Shown in pieces: positions 1-6,650 of a stretch of 13,550 bases of DNA. The position numbers were made by a program, and so were the translations under genes. Origin of the DNA: Actinomycetes bacterium (GTDB taxonomy: Bacteria > Actinomycetota > CALGFH01); contig JASLIH010000565.1 in assembly GCA_030152105.1 (NCBI GenBank), positions 1-13,550 of the forward strand. The letters run 5' to 3'. The notes under the pieces are model-generated. The model saw nothing but the letters and a program-made list of their open reading frames with translations. It was not told the origin of the DNA and did not search any database. How positions within the stretch are numbered: position 1 is the stretch's first letter; every line of letters starts with the position of its first letter.

Positions 1-374
1 GCGCCTTCTTCCTGGTCGACCTGCTCGAGCACGGCGGCTACGAGGGCCCGCGGCACTTCGACTACAAGCCGCCCCGGACCGAGGACCCCGACGACGTCTG
101 GGTCTCGGCCGCCGCCAACATGCGCACCTACCTGCTGCTCAAGGAGCGGGCGGCCGCCTTCCGGGCCGATCCGGAGGTGCGGGCGGCGATGGAGGCGGCC
201 CGGGTGCCCGAGCTGGCCACCCCGACCCTGGCCGAGGGCGAGAGCTGGACGGACCTGCTCGCCGACCGGGGCTCGTTCGAGGACTTCGACGTCGAGTCGG
301 CCGGCCGGCGGGGCATGCATTACGCCGCCCTCGACCAGCTGGCCATCGAGCACCTGCTCGGGGCGCGCTCTTGA
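1..374 (+). CDS. xylA: Xylose isomerase, C-terminal part (cut by the left window edge)
   Basis: Xylose isomerase converts D-xylose to D-xylulose in the cytoplasm, the first catabolic step after uptake. The reading frame is open from base 3, with no start inside the window, and encodes the last 123 residues. The stretch [19 protein letters not shown], then [17 protein letters not shown], and the ending [13 protein letters not shown] are characteristic of the C-terminus of actinobacterial xylose isomerases. The metal-binding barrel residues lie mostly upstream and cannot be checked. The stop TGA (372-374) overlaps the TTG start of xylB, so the two genes are very likely translated from one mRNA. 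An internal ATG at 120 is only a methionine inside the protein. The family assignment is firm. Confidence 0.93.
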   Translation, partial: AFFLVDLLEHGGYEGPRHFDYKPPRTEDPDDVWVSAAANMRTYLLLKERAAAFRADPEVRAAMEAARVPELATPTLAEGESWTDLLADRGSFEDFDVESAGRRGMHYAALDQLAIEHLLGARS

Positions 375-1846
375 CCCTGGTCGCCGGGGTCGACTCCTCC
401 ACCCAGGCCTGCAAGGTCGTGGTCCGCGACGCGGCCAGCGGCCAGCTCGTCCGCGAGGGCCGGGCCCCCCACCCCGACGGGACCGAGGTCGACCCGGCCG
501 CCTGGGAGGCGGCCCTGGCGACGGCGGTCGAGGCCGCCGGCGGGCTGGAGGACGTGGCCGCGGTCGGGGTCGGGGCCCAGCAGCACGGCATGGTCTGCCT
601 GGACGAGGCCGGCCGGGTGGTCCGCCCGGCCCTGCTCTGGAACGACACCCGCTCCGCCGGAGCCGCCGCCGACCTGGTCGCCGAGGGTGGCGGGGCCCGG
701 GCCTGGGCCGAGGCGACCGGCTCGGTGCCGGTGGCCTCCTTCACCGTGACCAAGCTGCGCTGGCTGGCCGACCACGAGCCGGAGGCCGCCGAGCGGGTGG
801 CCGCCGTCTGCCTGCCCCACGACTGGCTGACCTGGAAGCTGGGCGGGGCCGCCGGCCTGGACACCCTGGCCACCGACCGGGGCGACGCCAGCGGCACCGG
901 CTACTGGTCGCCGGCCACCGGGTCCTACCGCCCCGAGCTGCTGCGGCTCGCCCTCGGCCACGACGCCCGGGTCCCGGCCGTGCTCGACCCGGCGGCCAGC
1001 CCGGGCCAGACCGACGCCGGGGCCGTGCTGGCCGCCGGGACCGGCGACAACATGGCCGCCGCCCTCGGGATCGGGGCCAGGCCCGGGGACGTGGTCGTCT
1101 CGGTCGGCACCTCGGGCACTGTGTTCGCCGTCTCCGAGCGGCCGGCCGCCGACCCCTCAGGCATCGTGGCCGGGTTCGCCGACGCCAGCGGGCGGTTCCT
1201 GCCGCTGGTCTGCACCCTCAACGCCGCCCGGGTGCTGGACGCCGCCGCCCAGCTGCTCGGGGTCGACCACGGGCAGCTGTCGGCGCTGGCCCTGAGCGCC
1301 CCCGCCGGGGCCGGCGGGCTCACCCTGGTCCCCTACCTGGAGGGCGAACGCACCCCCAACCGCCCGCACGCCACCGGCGCCCTGCACGGGCTGCGGCTGG
1401 CCAACACCACCCCGGCCTGCCTGGCCCGGGCGGCCGTCGAAGGGCTGCTGTGCGGGCTCGCCGACGGCCTGGACGCGCTGGTCGCCGAGGGCGTCGAGGT
1501 CGAGCGGGTGCTGCTGGTGGGCGGCGGAGCCCGGTCGGAGGCGCTGCGCCGGATCGCCCCGGCCGTGCTCGGCCACCCGGTAGTGGTCCCCCCGGCGGCC
1601 GAGTACGTGGCCGACGGCGCCGCCAACCAGGCCGCCTGGGCCCTGGCCGAGGGGCCCGAGCCACCCCGCTGGGAGCTGGCCGGGACCGAGACCTACGAGG
1701 CCGAGCCGACCCCGGCCGTCCGCGAGCGGTATGCGGCCCGCCGCGACCTCACCATCGAAGCAGAGCGAGACAACAACGCAGCCAGCCCGGATACTATTGC
1801 CGGCGACCGGGTGGACGACCCGGTCGAGGGGGTGGTCCGGACATGA
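371..1846 (+). CDS. xylB: Xylulokinase (FGGY carbohydrate kinase)
   Basis: XylB phosphorylates D-xylulose to D-xylulose 5-phosphate with ATP. The 491-residue protein has the FGGY layout. The N-terminal nucleotide-fold motif is [13 protein letters not shown] (residues 4-16), the substrate loop QQHGM is at 70-74 and LLWND at 88-92. TGDNMAA carries the likely catalytic base Asp226. SVGTSGTV is at 244-251, and a glycine-rich [12 protein letters not shown] lies near the C-terminus. The start is TTG at 371, sharing TTGA with the xylA stop; there is no good Shine-Dalgarno, so coupling to xylA is likely. The last 30 residues or so (after RYAARRDLT) extend past the usual family end and are coded by an AT-richer stretch with promoter-like sequence. 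Glycerol kinase or another FGGY kinase is unlikely given the xylA neighbour. Confidence 0.92.
   Translation: MTLVAGVDSSTQACKVVVRDAASGQLVREGRAPHPDGTEVDPAAWEAALATAVEAAGGLEDVAAVGVGAQQHGMVCLDEAGRVVRPALLWNDTRSAGAAADLVAEGGGARAWAEATGSVPVASFTVTKLRWLADHEPEAAERVAAVCLPHDWLTWKLGGAAGLDTLATDRGDASGTGYWSPATGSYRPELLRLALGHDARVPAVLDPAASPGQTDAGAVLAAGTGDNMAAALGIGARPGDVVVSVGTSGTVFAVSERPAADPSGIVAGFADASGRFLPLVCTLNAARVLDAAAQLLGVDHGQLSALALSAPAGAGGLTLVPYLEGERTPNRPHATGALHGLRLANTTPACLARAAVEGLLCGLADGLDALVAEGVEVERVLLVGGGARSEALRRIAPAVLGHPVVVPPAAEYVADGAANQAAWALAEGPEPPRWELAGTETYEAEPTPAVRERYAARRDLTIEAERDNNAASPDTIAGDRVDDPVEGVVRT
1792..1797 (+). promoter_or_regulatory. Candidate -10 element for xylFGH, inside the 3' end of xylB
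   Basis: TACTAT resembles an actinobacterial -10 box (TAnnnT). It lies in the least GC-rich patch of the neighbourhood: 28 of the 50 bases at 1751-1800 are G or C. A weak -35-like GAGACA lies at 1767-1772 with a 19-base spacer, longer than ideal. Transcription would begin near 1804, giving xylF a 5' leader of about 110 bases. This is inferred from pattern only; readthrough from xylAB may be the main source of mRNA. Confidence 0.4.
1804..1826. promoter_or_regulatory. Perfect 9-bp inverted repeat, candidate operator or leader hairpin
   Basis: CGACCGGGT (1804-1812) is exactly complementary to ACCCGGTCG (1818-1826) across a 5-base spacer. It starts about 7 bases after the candidate -10 box, so it would cover the transcription start of xylFGH. 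That position and symmetry suit a repressor site of the LacI or ROK type. It could equally form an RNA hairpin in readthrough mRNA. It also codes for part of the extra C-terminal tail of XylB. No regulator gene is visible in the window. Confidence 0.4.
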
Positions 1847-1920
1847 CCAAGCGGTGGCGGGCACCTCCCGGCCCTCTTGTGGTGGGATCCGAAGCGACGG
1901 AAAGGACGGGTCATGCGTAG
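1843..1920 (+). CDS. Possible 25-residue leader peptide coupling xylB to xylF
   Basis: A short ORF begins with an ATG that shares ATGA with the xylB stop and ends with TAG at 1918-1920, 8 bases inside xylF. The predicted peptide is 25 residues, begins [10 protein letters not shown] and ends ERTGHA; it is basic, has no membrane segment and matches no family I recognise. A purine-rich GAGGGGGTGG (1826-1835) sits 7 bases before the ATG and could act as its ribosome site. Overlap at both ends is the layout expected for translational coupling across the gap between xylB and xylF. It could also be chance, since stop codons are rare in DNA this GC-rich. Confidence 0.35.
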   Translation: MTKRWRAPPGPLVVGSEATERTGHA

Positions 1921-3010
1921 AAGGCTCCTCAGCGTGATCGCCGCGGTGGCGGCGCTCACCCTCATTCTGGCCGCCTGTGGTGGCGGCGACGACAACGGCG
2001 GCGGCGCGAGCGCCAGCAGCAGCGGCAAGACGCCCAAGGTCGGCGTCATCCTGCCCGACACCAAGTCGTCGGCCCGCTGGGAGAACAACGACAAGCCGCT
2101 CCTCGAGGCGGCCTTCAAGGCCGCCGGGGTCCAGTACGACATCCAGAACGCCCAGGGCGACAAGACCCAGTTCCAGACGATCGCCGACCAGATGATCACC
2201 GGCGGCGCCAACGTGCTGATGATCACCAACCTGGACTCGGGCACCGGCAAGGCCGTGCTCGACAAGGCCAAGTCGCAGGGCGTGGCCACGATCGACTACG
2301 ACCGCCTGACCCTCAACGGCGGCGCCAACTACTACGTGTCGTTCGACAACGTGGCCGTTGGCACCCTCCAGGGCGAGGGCCTGGCCAAGTGCCTCGAGGC
2401 CAAGGGCAAGAACAACGCCAACATCGTCTACCTGAACGGCTCGCCCACCGACAACAACGCCACCCTGTTCAAGCAGGGCTACGACGGCGTGCTGTCCAAG
2501 ATGACCCAGTACAAGAAGGTCGACGACCAGTCGGTGCCCGACTGGGACAACCAGCAGGCCGGCACCATCTTCGAGCAGATGTACACCAAGGCCGGCGGCA
2601 AGATCGACGGCGTCCTGGCCGCTAACGACGGCCTCGGCAACGCCGCCATCGCCATCCTCAAGAAGAACAACGCCAACGGCGAGGTCCCGGTCACCGGCCA
2701 GGACGCGACCGTCCAGGGCCTGCAGAACATCCTCAACGGCGACCAGTGCATGACCGTCTACAAGGCGATCAAGAAGGAGGCCGACGCGGCCGCCGCGCTG
2801 GCCGTCGGGCTGGCCAAGGGCGAGCAGGGGTCGGCCCCTGACACCGTCAAGGACCCCGAGAGCGGCAAGGACGTCCCCTCGGTCCTGCTGGCGCCGCAGG
2901 CCATCACCATCGACAACGTCAACGACGTCGTCGCCGACGGGTACGTGACCAAGGACGAGCTGTGCAGCGGCTCGTTCGCGGCCAAGTGCACGGAGGCGGG
3001 CGTCGAGTAA
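1913..3010 (+). CDS. xylF: D-xylose ABC transporter substrate-binding lipoprotein
   Basis: This 365-residue protein is the extracytoplasmic receptor that captures xylose and delivers it to XylGH. The N-terminus [17 protein letters not shown] followed by the lipobox LAAC (lipid anchor Cys22) and a Gly/Ser/Asp linker marks a secreted lipoprotein. The mature part is a periplasmic-binding-protein-like sugar receptor. Typical XylF stretches are RWENNDKPLLEAA, IDYDRL with YYVSFDNVAVG, NGSPTDNNATLFKQG, VTGQDATVQGLQNI with CMTVYKAI, and DVPSVLLAP. ATG 1913 is chosen because GAAAGGA (1900-1906) lies 6 bases upstream and the signal peptide starts there. An in-frame TTG at 1877 would add 12 charged residues ahead of the signal and is unlikely. 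A receptor for a related sugar such as ribose or fructose is a less likely alternative, given the xylAB neighbours. Confidence 0.88.
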   Translation: MRRRLLSVIAAVAALTLILAACGGGDDNGGGASASSSGKTPKVGVILPDTKSSARWENNDKPLLEAAFKAAGVQYDIQNAQGDKTQFQTIADQMITGGANVLMITNLDSGTGKAVLDKAKSQGVATIDYDRLTLNGGANYYVSFDNVAVGTLQGEGLAKCLEAKGKNNANIVYLNGSPTDNNATLFKQGYDGVLSKMTQYKKVDDQSVPDWDNQQAGTIFEQMYTKAGGKIDGVLAANDGLGNAAIAILKKNNANGEVPVTGQDATVQGLQNILNGDQCMTVYKAIKKEADAAAALAVGLAKGEQGSAPDTVKDPESGKDVPSVLLAPQAITIDNVNDVVADGYVTKDELCSGSFAAKCTEAGVE

Positions 3011-3016
3011 CGAGCA

Positions 3017-3065
3017 GGACCATCCTCCTGGGCGCCCGGCCTCGGCTGGGCGCCCAGGACGGTCC
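3017..3065 (+). terminator. Strong hairpin between xylF and xylG (attenuator or mRNA stabiliser)
   Basis: TCCTGGGCGCCC (3026-3037) pairs perfectly with GGGCGCCCAGGA (3048-3059) over a 10-base loop. An outer GGACC (3017-3021) can pair with GGTCC (3061-3065). No T-run follows, so it is not a classical intrinsic terminator. In many binding-protein transport operons a hairpin after the receptor gene lowers downstream expression or protects the receptor mRNA. That role fits here because the receptor is needed in excess over XylG and XylH. Confidence 0.6.
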
Positions 3066-3085
3066 CGACCAGCGAGGAGTCGCGC

Positions 3086-3892
3086 GTGACCGCGAACGCG
3101 ACCGAGAACGCAGCCCCGATCCTCCAGCTTCGGGGCATCAACAAGAGCTTCGGGCCGGTGCACGTCCTCAAGCAGGTGAACTTCGCCGCCTACCCCGGCC
3201 AGGTCAGCGCCCTGGTCGGCGACAACGGGGCCGGCAAGTCGACCCTGATCAAGTGCATCGGCGGGATCCACCCGATCGACTCGGGCGAGTTCCTGTTCGA
3301 GGGCAAGCAGGTCACCGTCCACGGCCCGCGGGACGCCTCGGCGCTCGGGATCGAGATCGTCTACCAGGACCTCGCCCTCTGCGACAACCTCGACGTGGTC
3401 CAGAACATGTTCCTCGGCCGCGAGCAGACCACCAGCATCGTGCTCGACGAGGCCTCGATGGAGGAGCGGGCCGGCAAGACCCTCAAGTCCCTTTCGGTGC
3501 GGACGCTGCGGTCGACCCGCCAGCTGGTGGCCAGCCTGTCCGGCGGCCAGCGCCAGACAGTGGCCATCGCCAAGGCGGTGCTCTGGAACAGCAAGGTGGT
3601 GATCCTCGACGAGCCGACGGCGGCCCTCGGGGTGGCCCAGACCGAGCAGGTCCTCGCCCTGGTCCGGCGGCTGGCCGACCAGGGTTTGGCCGTGGTGCTC
3701 ATCTCCCACAACCTGGTCGACGTCTTCCAGGTCGCGGACCGCATCGCCGCCCTGTACCTCGGCCAGCTGGCCGCCGAGGTCAAGACCAAGGACGTGCGCC
3801 AGCCGCAGATCGTGGAGCTGATCACCACCGGCCGGACCGAAGGCGTCGAGTCCGAGCTGCCCGCCGGCGTCGACGAAGGAGTGACGGCATGA
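3086..3892 (+). CDS. xylG: Sugar ABC transporter ATP-binding protein (single-domain XylG type)
   Basis: This 268-residue cytoplasmic ATPase powers xylose import. All nucleotide-binding motifs are intact. Walker A GDNGAGKST is at 45-53, the Q-loop YQDLALCDNL at 93-102, the signature LSGGQ at 151-155, Walker B VVILDEPTAAL at 171-181 and the switch histidine in ISHN at 208. The start GTG 3086 has GAGGAG (3074-3079) 6 bases upstream. It has one ATPase domain, whereas E. coli XylG is about twice as long with two tandem domains. Single-domain versions are usual in actinobacterial xylFGH and in FrcA-type transporters, and presumably act as homodimers. It ends in an ATGA overlap with xylH. The symbol rests on context; sequence alone says CUT2-type sugar ATPase. 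Confidence 0.9.
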   Translation: MTANATENAAPILQLRGINKSFGPVHVLKQVNFAAYPGQVSALVGDNGAGKSTLIKCIGGIHPIDSGEFLFEGKQVTVHGPRDASALGIEIVYQDLALCDNLDVVQNMFLGREQTTSIVLDEASMEERAGKTLKSLSVRTLRSTRQLVASLSGGQRQTVAIAKAVLWNSKVVILDEPTAALGVAQTEQVLALVRRLADQGLAVVLISHNLVDVFQVADRIAALYLGQLAAEVKTKDVRQPQIVELITTGRTEGVESELPAGVDEGVTA

Positions 3893-5151
3893 GCGCCCCC
3901 ACCGTCGACGTCCCCGACAGCCCGGCCGAGCTCACCCGCTCGCCGTCGCTGGGCGAGTACTTCCGCGGCTACGTCGACCGGGTCCGCGGGGGCGACATCG
4001 GTTCCCTGCCGGCCGTCTTCGGCCTGATCGTGCTGGTGATCGTCTTCTCGATCCTGCGGCCGGTGTTCTTCTCCGCCGGCAACTTCGCCAACCTGCTCAC
4101 CCAGGGTGCCCCGATCACCGTGATCGCCATGGGGCTGGTGTTCGTCCTGCTGCTCGGCGAGATCGACCTGTCGGCCGGGTTCACCAGCGGCGTCTGCGCC
4201 GCCGTGCTGGCCACCGCGCTGGTCGACTGGGGCTGGTCGTGGCCCCTGGCGGTGCTTGCCGCCCTTCTGGTCGGCCTGCTCATCGGGACGGCCATGGGCT
4301 CGCTGGTGGCGCGGATCGGGATCCCGTCGTTCGTGGTCACCCTGGCCGCGTTCCTGGCCTTCCAGGGCACGGTGCTGCTCATCATCGGCGAGGGTGGGAA
4401 CGTGCCCATCCGCGACGAGGTCATCCTGGCCATCGAGAACAGGAACCTGCCGCCGCTGTGGGGCTGGGTCCTGTGGGCGGTGTCGATCGGCGGCTACGCG
4501 GCCGTCGTGCTGATGCGGGCCCAGCGGCGCCGGGCCAAGGGCCTGTCCGCCGAGCCCATGGCCGTCCTCGCCGCCAAGGTGGGCGGGCTGGCCGTCCTCA
4601 CGGGCATCGCCGTCTACGTGCTCAATCTCGAGCGCAGCCGCAACGCCCTGGTGATCTCCCTCAAGGGCATCCCCTGGGTGGTGACGATTATCCTGGTCCT
4701 GCTGGTGATCCTCAGCTTCGTGCTGGGACGCACCGCCTACGGCCGCCATGTGTACGCGACCGGCGGCAACACCGAGGCGGCCCGGCGGGCCGGCATCAAG
4801 GTGGCCAGCATCCGGACCTCGGTGTTCATGGTCTGCTCGACCATGGCCGCCATCGGCGGCATCATCGCCGCCTCTCGGGCCAACTCGGTCGACCCCAACG
4901 CCGGCGGCAGCAACACCCTGCTGTACGCGGTCGGGGCGGCGGTGATCGGCGGCACCAGCCTGTTCGGGGGCAAGGGCAAGGTGCGCGACGCCATCATCGG
5001 CGGCGCCGTCATCGCCGTGATCGACAACGGCATGGGGCTGCTCGGCTACAGCGCCGGGATCAAGTTCATCGTCACCGGCCTGGTGCTGCTGATCGCGGCC
5101 AGCGTGGACGCCCTGTCGCGCAAGCGGGCCCACGCCACCGGCCGCGCCTGA
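3889..5151 (+). CDS. xylH: Sugar ABC transporter permease (XylH type)
   Basis: This 420-residue integral membrane protein forms the xylose channel with XylG. A cytoplasmic N-tail of about 40 residues is followed by many hydrophobic segments, roughly ten, starting with LPAVFGLIVLVIVFSIL. Family marks of the RbsC/XylH group are NFANLLTQGAPITVIAMG, LGEIDLSAG (91-95 is EIDLS), the cytoplasmic loop YATGGNTEAARRAGI (289-303, contact with the ATPase) and GGTSLFGGKG near 354-363. Start ATG 3889 overlaps the xylG stop as ATGA, and AAGGAG (3876-3881) lies 7 bases upstream. The frame happens to be open far upstream through xylG, but that extension is not real. A strong hairpin follows the gene, so this is probably the last gene of the xyl unit. 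Confidence 0.9.
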   Translation: MSAPTVDVPDSPAELTRSPSLGEYFRGYVDRVRGGDIGSLPAVFGLIVLVIVFSILRPVFFSAGNFANLLTQGAPITVIAMGLVFVLLLGEIDLSAGFTSGVCAAVLATALVDWGWSWPLAVLAALLVGLLIGTAMGSLVARIGIPSFVVTLAAFLAFQGTVLLIIGEGGNVPIRDEVILAIENRNLPPLWGWVLWAVSIGGYAAVVLMRAQRRRAKGLSAEPMAVLAAKVGGLAVLTGIAVYVLNLERSRNALVISLKGIPWVVTIILVLLVILSFVLGRTAYGRHVYATGGNTEAARRAGIKVASIRTSVFMVCSTMAAIGGIIAASRANSVDPNAGGSNTLLYAVGAAVIGGTSLFGGKGKVRDAIIGGAVIAVIDNGMGLLGYSAGIKFIVTGLVLLIAASVDALSRKRAHATGRA

Positions 5152-5164
5152 CGCGAGGAGGTTG

Positions 5165-5208
5165 GTGGACGGCCCGCCCGGTTGCCTTGGCACCTGGCGG
5201 GCCGCCAC
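5165..5208 (+). terminator. Hairpin after xylH, directly before the phosphatase start
   Basis: GTGG-A-CGGCCCGCC (5165-5178) pairs with GGCGGGCCG-CCAC (5196-5208): 13 base pairs with one bulged A (5169). The inner part can pair further (GGT 5180-5182 with ACC 5192-5194). It begins 13 bases after the xylH stop and no T-run follows. The most likely job is ending the xyl transcript. The stem closes only 9 bases before the ATG at 5218, so on a readthrough transcript it would also mask that start. Confidence 0.55.
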
Positions 5209-5217
5209 ACTCTGGAC

Positions 5218-5709
5218 ATGGCGAGCACTATCGTGTTTCTGGTCAGGCACGCCAAGGCGGCCGACCGGTACGACTGGACGGGCGGCGACCGTGGCCGGCC
5301 CCTGATCGACAAGGGCCGCAAGCAGGCCGACCGGCTGGCCGCCGCCCTGCGCCGCGAGGAGCCGGTGCTGGTCGCGGCCAGCCCCTGGCTGCGCTGCCGC
5401 CAGACGGCGGCCCCGCTGGCCGGCGCCATGGGGCTCCAGGTCGAGCTGGACGACCGGCTCGGCTACGACGCCCCCGACCTGGCCGCCTGGGTGCGGACGG
5501 CCGTCCGCGACCATCCCGGCCGGGCCGTGGTCGGGGTCAGCCACGGCGACCTGATCCCCATGTTCCTGTTCCAGACCGGTCTGGTCGACGGGTTCCCCGA
5601 GTTCCGCACCGGCTCGCTGTTCCGGCTGGAGGCGAGCCCCGGGCGGGTCGCCAAGGTCGAGCTGGTCGACCGCAAGGAGCTCAAGCGGCAGCTGGGAGAC
5701 GCCTCCTGA
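5218..5709 (+). CDS. SixA-type histidine phosphatase family protein
   Basis: This 163-residue cytoplasmic protein belongs to the histidine phosphatase superfamily, whose members transfer phosphate through a catalytic histidine. The N-terminal motif is VRHAKA (Arg10, His11), the RHA form typical of the short SixA branch rather than RHG. SPWLRCRQTA (55-64) supplies further phosphate-binding arginines, and SHGDLI holds the second histidine (109). Length and motifs fit SixA-like phosphohistidine or small-molecule phosphatases; the substrate cannot be read. Start ATG 5218 fits where conserved sequence begins; it has no clear Shine-Dalgarno. A TTG at 5182 would add 12 residues lying in the hairpin and is less likely. 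Nothing ties it to xylose use. Confidence 0.85.
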   Translation: MASTIVFLVRHAKAADRYDWTGGDRGRPLIDKGRKQADRLAAALRREEPVLVAASPWLRCRQTAAPLAGAMGLQVELDDRLGYDAPDLAAWVRTAVRDHPGRAVVGVSHGDLIPMFLFQTGLVDGFPEFRTGSLFRLEASPGRVAKVELVDRKELKRQLGDAS

Positions 5710-5722
5710 GGAATGCCGAGGC

Positions 5723-5739
5723 GGAGCCCGGAGGGCTCC
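5723..5739 (+). terminator. Short hairpin after the phosphatase gene
   Basis: GGAGCCC (5723-5729) and GGGCTCC (5733-5739) form a perfect 7-bp stem with a 3-base loop. It lies 13 bases after the phosphatase stop and 17 bases before the next start. There is no T-run. It may be a weak terminator between the two genes; a chance palindrome is possible in DNA this GC-rich. Confidence 0.35.
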
Positions 5740-5741
5740 CG

Positions 5742-5747
5742 TACGAT
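5742..5747 (+). promoter_or_regulatory. Candidate -10 box for a leaderless hydrolase mRNA
   Basis: TACGAT matches the actinobacterial TAnnnT -10 pattern and ends 9 bases before the ATG at 5757. Transcription could start at or just before the ATG. No Shine-Dalgarno is visible, which agrees with a leaderless message. No convincing -35 box is seen. Confidence 0.3.
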
Positions 5748-5756
5748 GAGCCGCCC

Positions 5757-6650
5757 ATGCGGACCAGCACGACCACCCCCGCCGACCGCGCCGTGCCCGG
5801 CGACGGTCTCCGCCTGCACGCCCGCGACTGGAGCGGGAGCGGGCAGGCGGTGGTGCTGCTGCACGGGCTCGCCTCCAACGCCCGCATCTGGGACGGGGTC
5901 GCGTCCCGGCTCGCCGGGGCCGGGCTGCGGGTGGTGGCCCTCGACCAGCGCGGCCACGGTGCCTCCGAGCAGCCCGGGTCGGGCTACGACTTCGCCACCC
6001 TGGGCCGCGACCTGTCGGCCGCGCTGGCCGCCCTCGGTATCGAGCGGCCGGTGCTGGCCGGGCACTCCTGGGGGGCGAACGTCGCCCTGCAGTTCGCGGC
6101 CGACCGGCCGGGCGCGCTGGCCGGCCTGGCCCTGGTCGACGGCGCCCTGCTGGGGGTGGCCGAGTGGGCGGGCCCGACCCTGGACGAGGCCCGCCGCCGC
6201 CTGGCCCCGCCCCGGTTCGCGGTGCCGCTGACCGACTGGCTGGCCCGCGCCGGGCGGTTCGATGCCGGCGGGTCGGGCGGCCAGCCCTGGGTGCGGGACT
6301 ACCTTCGGGCCGGGGTCGACGTCGACGACCAGGGCGTCGCCCGGTCCCGGTTCCAGTTCGACAACCACATGCAGGTGGTCGACGCCCTCTACGGCCAGCG
6401 GCCGCCGGACCTGTACCCACTGGTCGACTGCCCCGTGCTGCTGTGCCCGGCCGCCGACCCGGCCGCCGACGCCACGCACGCCAAGGCCAAGCGGGACGCG
6501 GCCGTTCGCGCCACCGGCCTGCTCCCATCCGCCACCCTCACCTGGTTCGAGGACACGATGCACGACATCCCCTTGCAGCGGCCGGCCGAGCTGGCCGCGG
6601 AGCTCGCCCGCTTCGCCGACTCCGTCAAGGAGGTGCCCGGCCGTGGGTGA
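5757..6650 (+). CDS. Alpha/beta hydrolase
   Basis: This 297-residue protein has the alpha/beta hydrolase fold with an apparently complete catalytic triad. VVLLHGLASNARIWD holds the oxyanion HG (36-37), VVALDQRGHGAS follows at 59-70, and the nucleophile elbow GHSWG gives Ser104. The likely acid is Asp234 in LLCPAADPA and the histidine is His269 in MHDIP. Family members include esterases, haloalkane or epoxide hydrolases and lactonases; the substrate is not evident. There is no signal peptide, so it should be cytoplasmic. ATG 5757 is chosen because conserved sequence follows within 20 residues; the frame stays open far upstream only by composition. It overlaps the next gene by 8 bases, suggesting co-expression with the prephenate dehydratase-like gene. 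Confidence 0.85.
   Translation: MRTSTTTPADRAVPGDGLRLHARDWSGSGQAVVLLHGLASNARIWDGVASRLAGAGLRVVALDQRGHGASEQPGSGYDFATLGRDLSAALAALGIERPVLAGHSWGANVALQFAADRPGALAGLALVDGALLGVAEWAGPTLDEARRRLAPPRFAVPLTDWLARAGRFDAGGSGGQPWVRDYLRAGVDVDDQGVARSRFQFDNHMQVVDALYGQRPPDLYPLVDCPVLLCPAADPAADATHAKAKRDAAVRATGLLPSATLTWFEDTMHDIPLQRPAELAAELARFADSVKEVPGRG

Noticed and set aside
1157..3709. 850-codon open frame on the minus strand opposite xylB, xylF and xylG
   Set aside because: It is antisense to three genes with clear family motifs, and its translation is a low-complexity Gly/Val/Arg/Leu mix. Long antisense frames are expected at this GC content.
2962..3888. Upstream extension of the xylH frame, giving a 729-residue product
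   Set aside because: The added part lies out of frame over xylG, which has all ABC ATPase motifs. ATG 3889 has a good AAGGAG and an ATGA overlap.
5165..5217. Small ORF from GTG 5165 just after AGGAGG
   Set aside because: The spacing from AGGAGG is only 3 bases, and the frame runs out of register into the phosphatase gene with no recognisable product.
4239..5756. Upstream extension of the hydrolase frame over xylH and the phosphatase
   Set aside because: The added translation is Arg/Gly/Pro-rich and conserved hydrolase sequence begins just after ATG 5757.
3361..6528. 1055-codon open frame on the minus strand opposite xylG, xylH, the phosphatase and the hydrolase
   Set aside because: Its translation is Arg/Pro/Gly-rich with no domain, and it opposes four convincing genes; it is a composition artefact.
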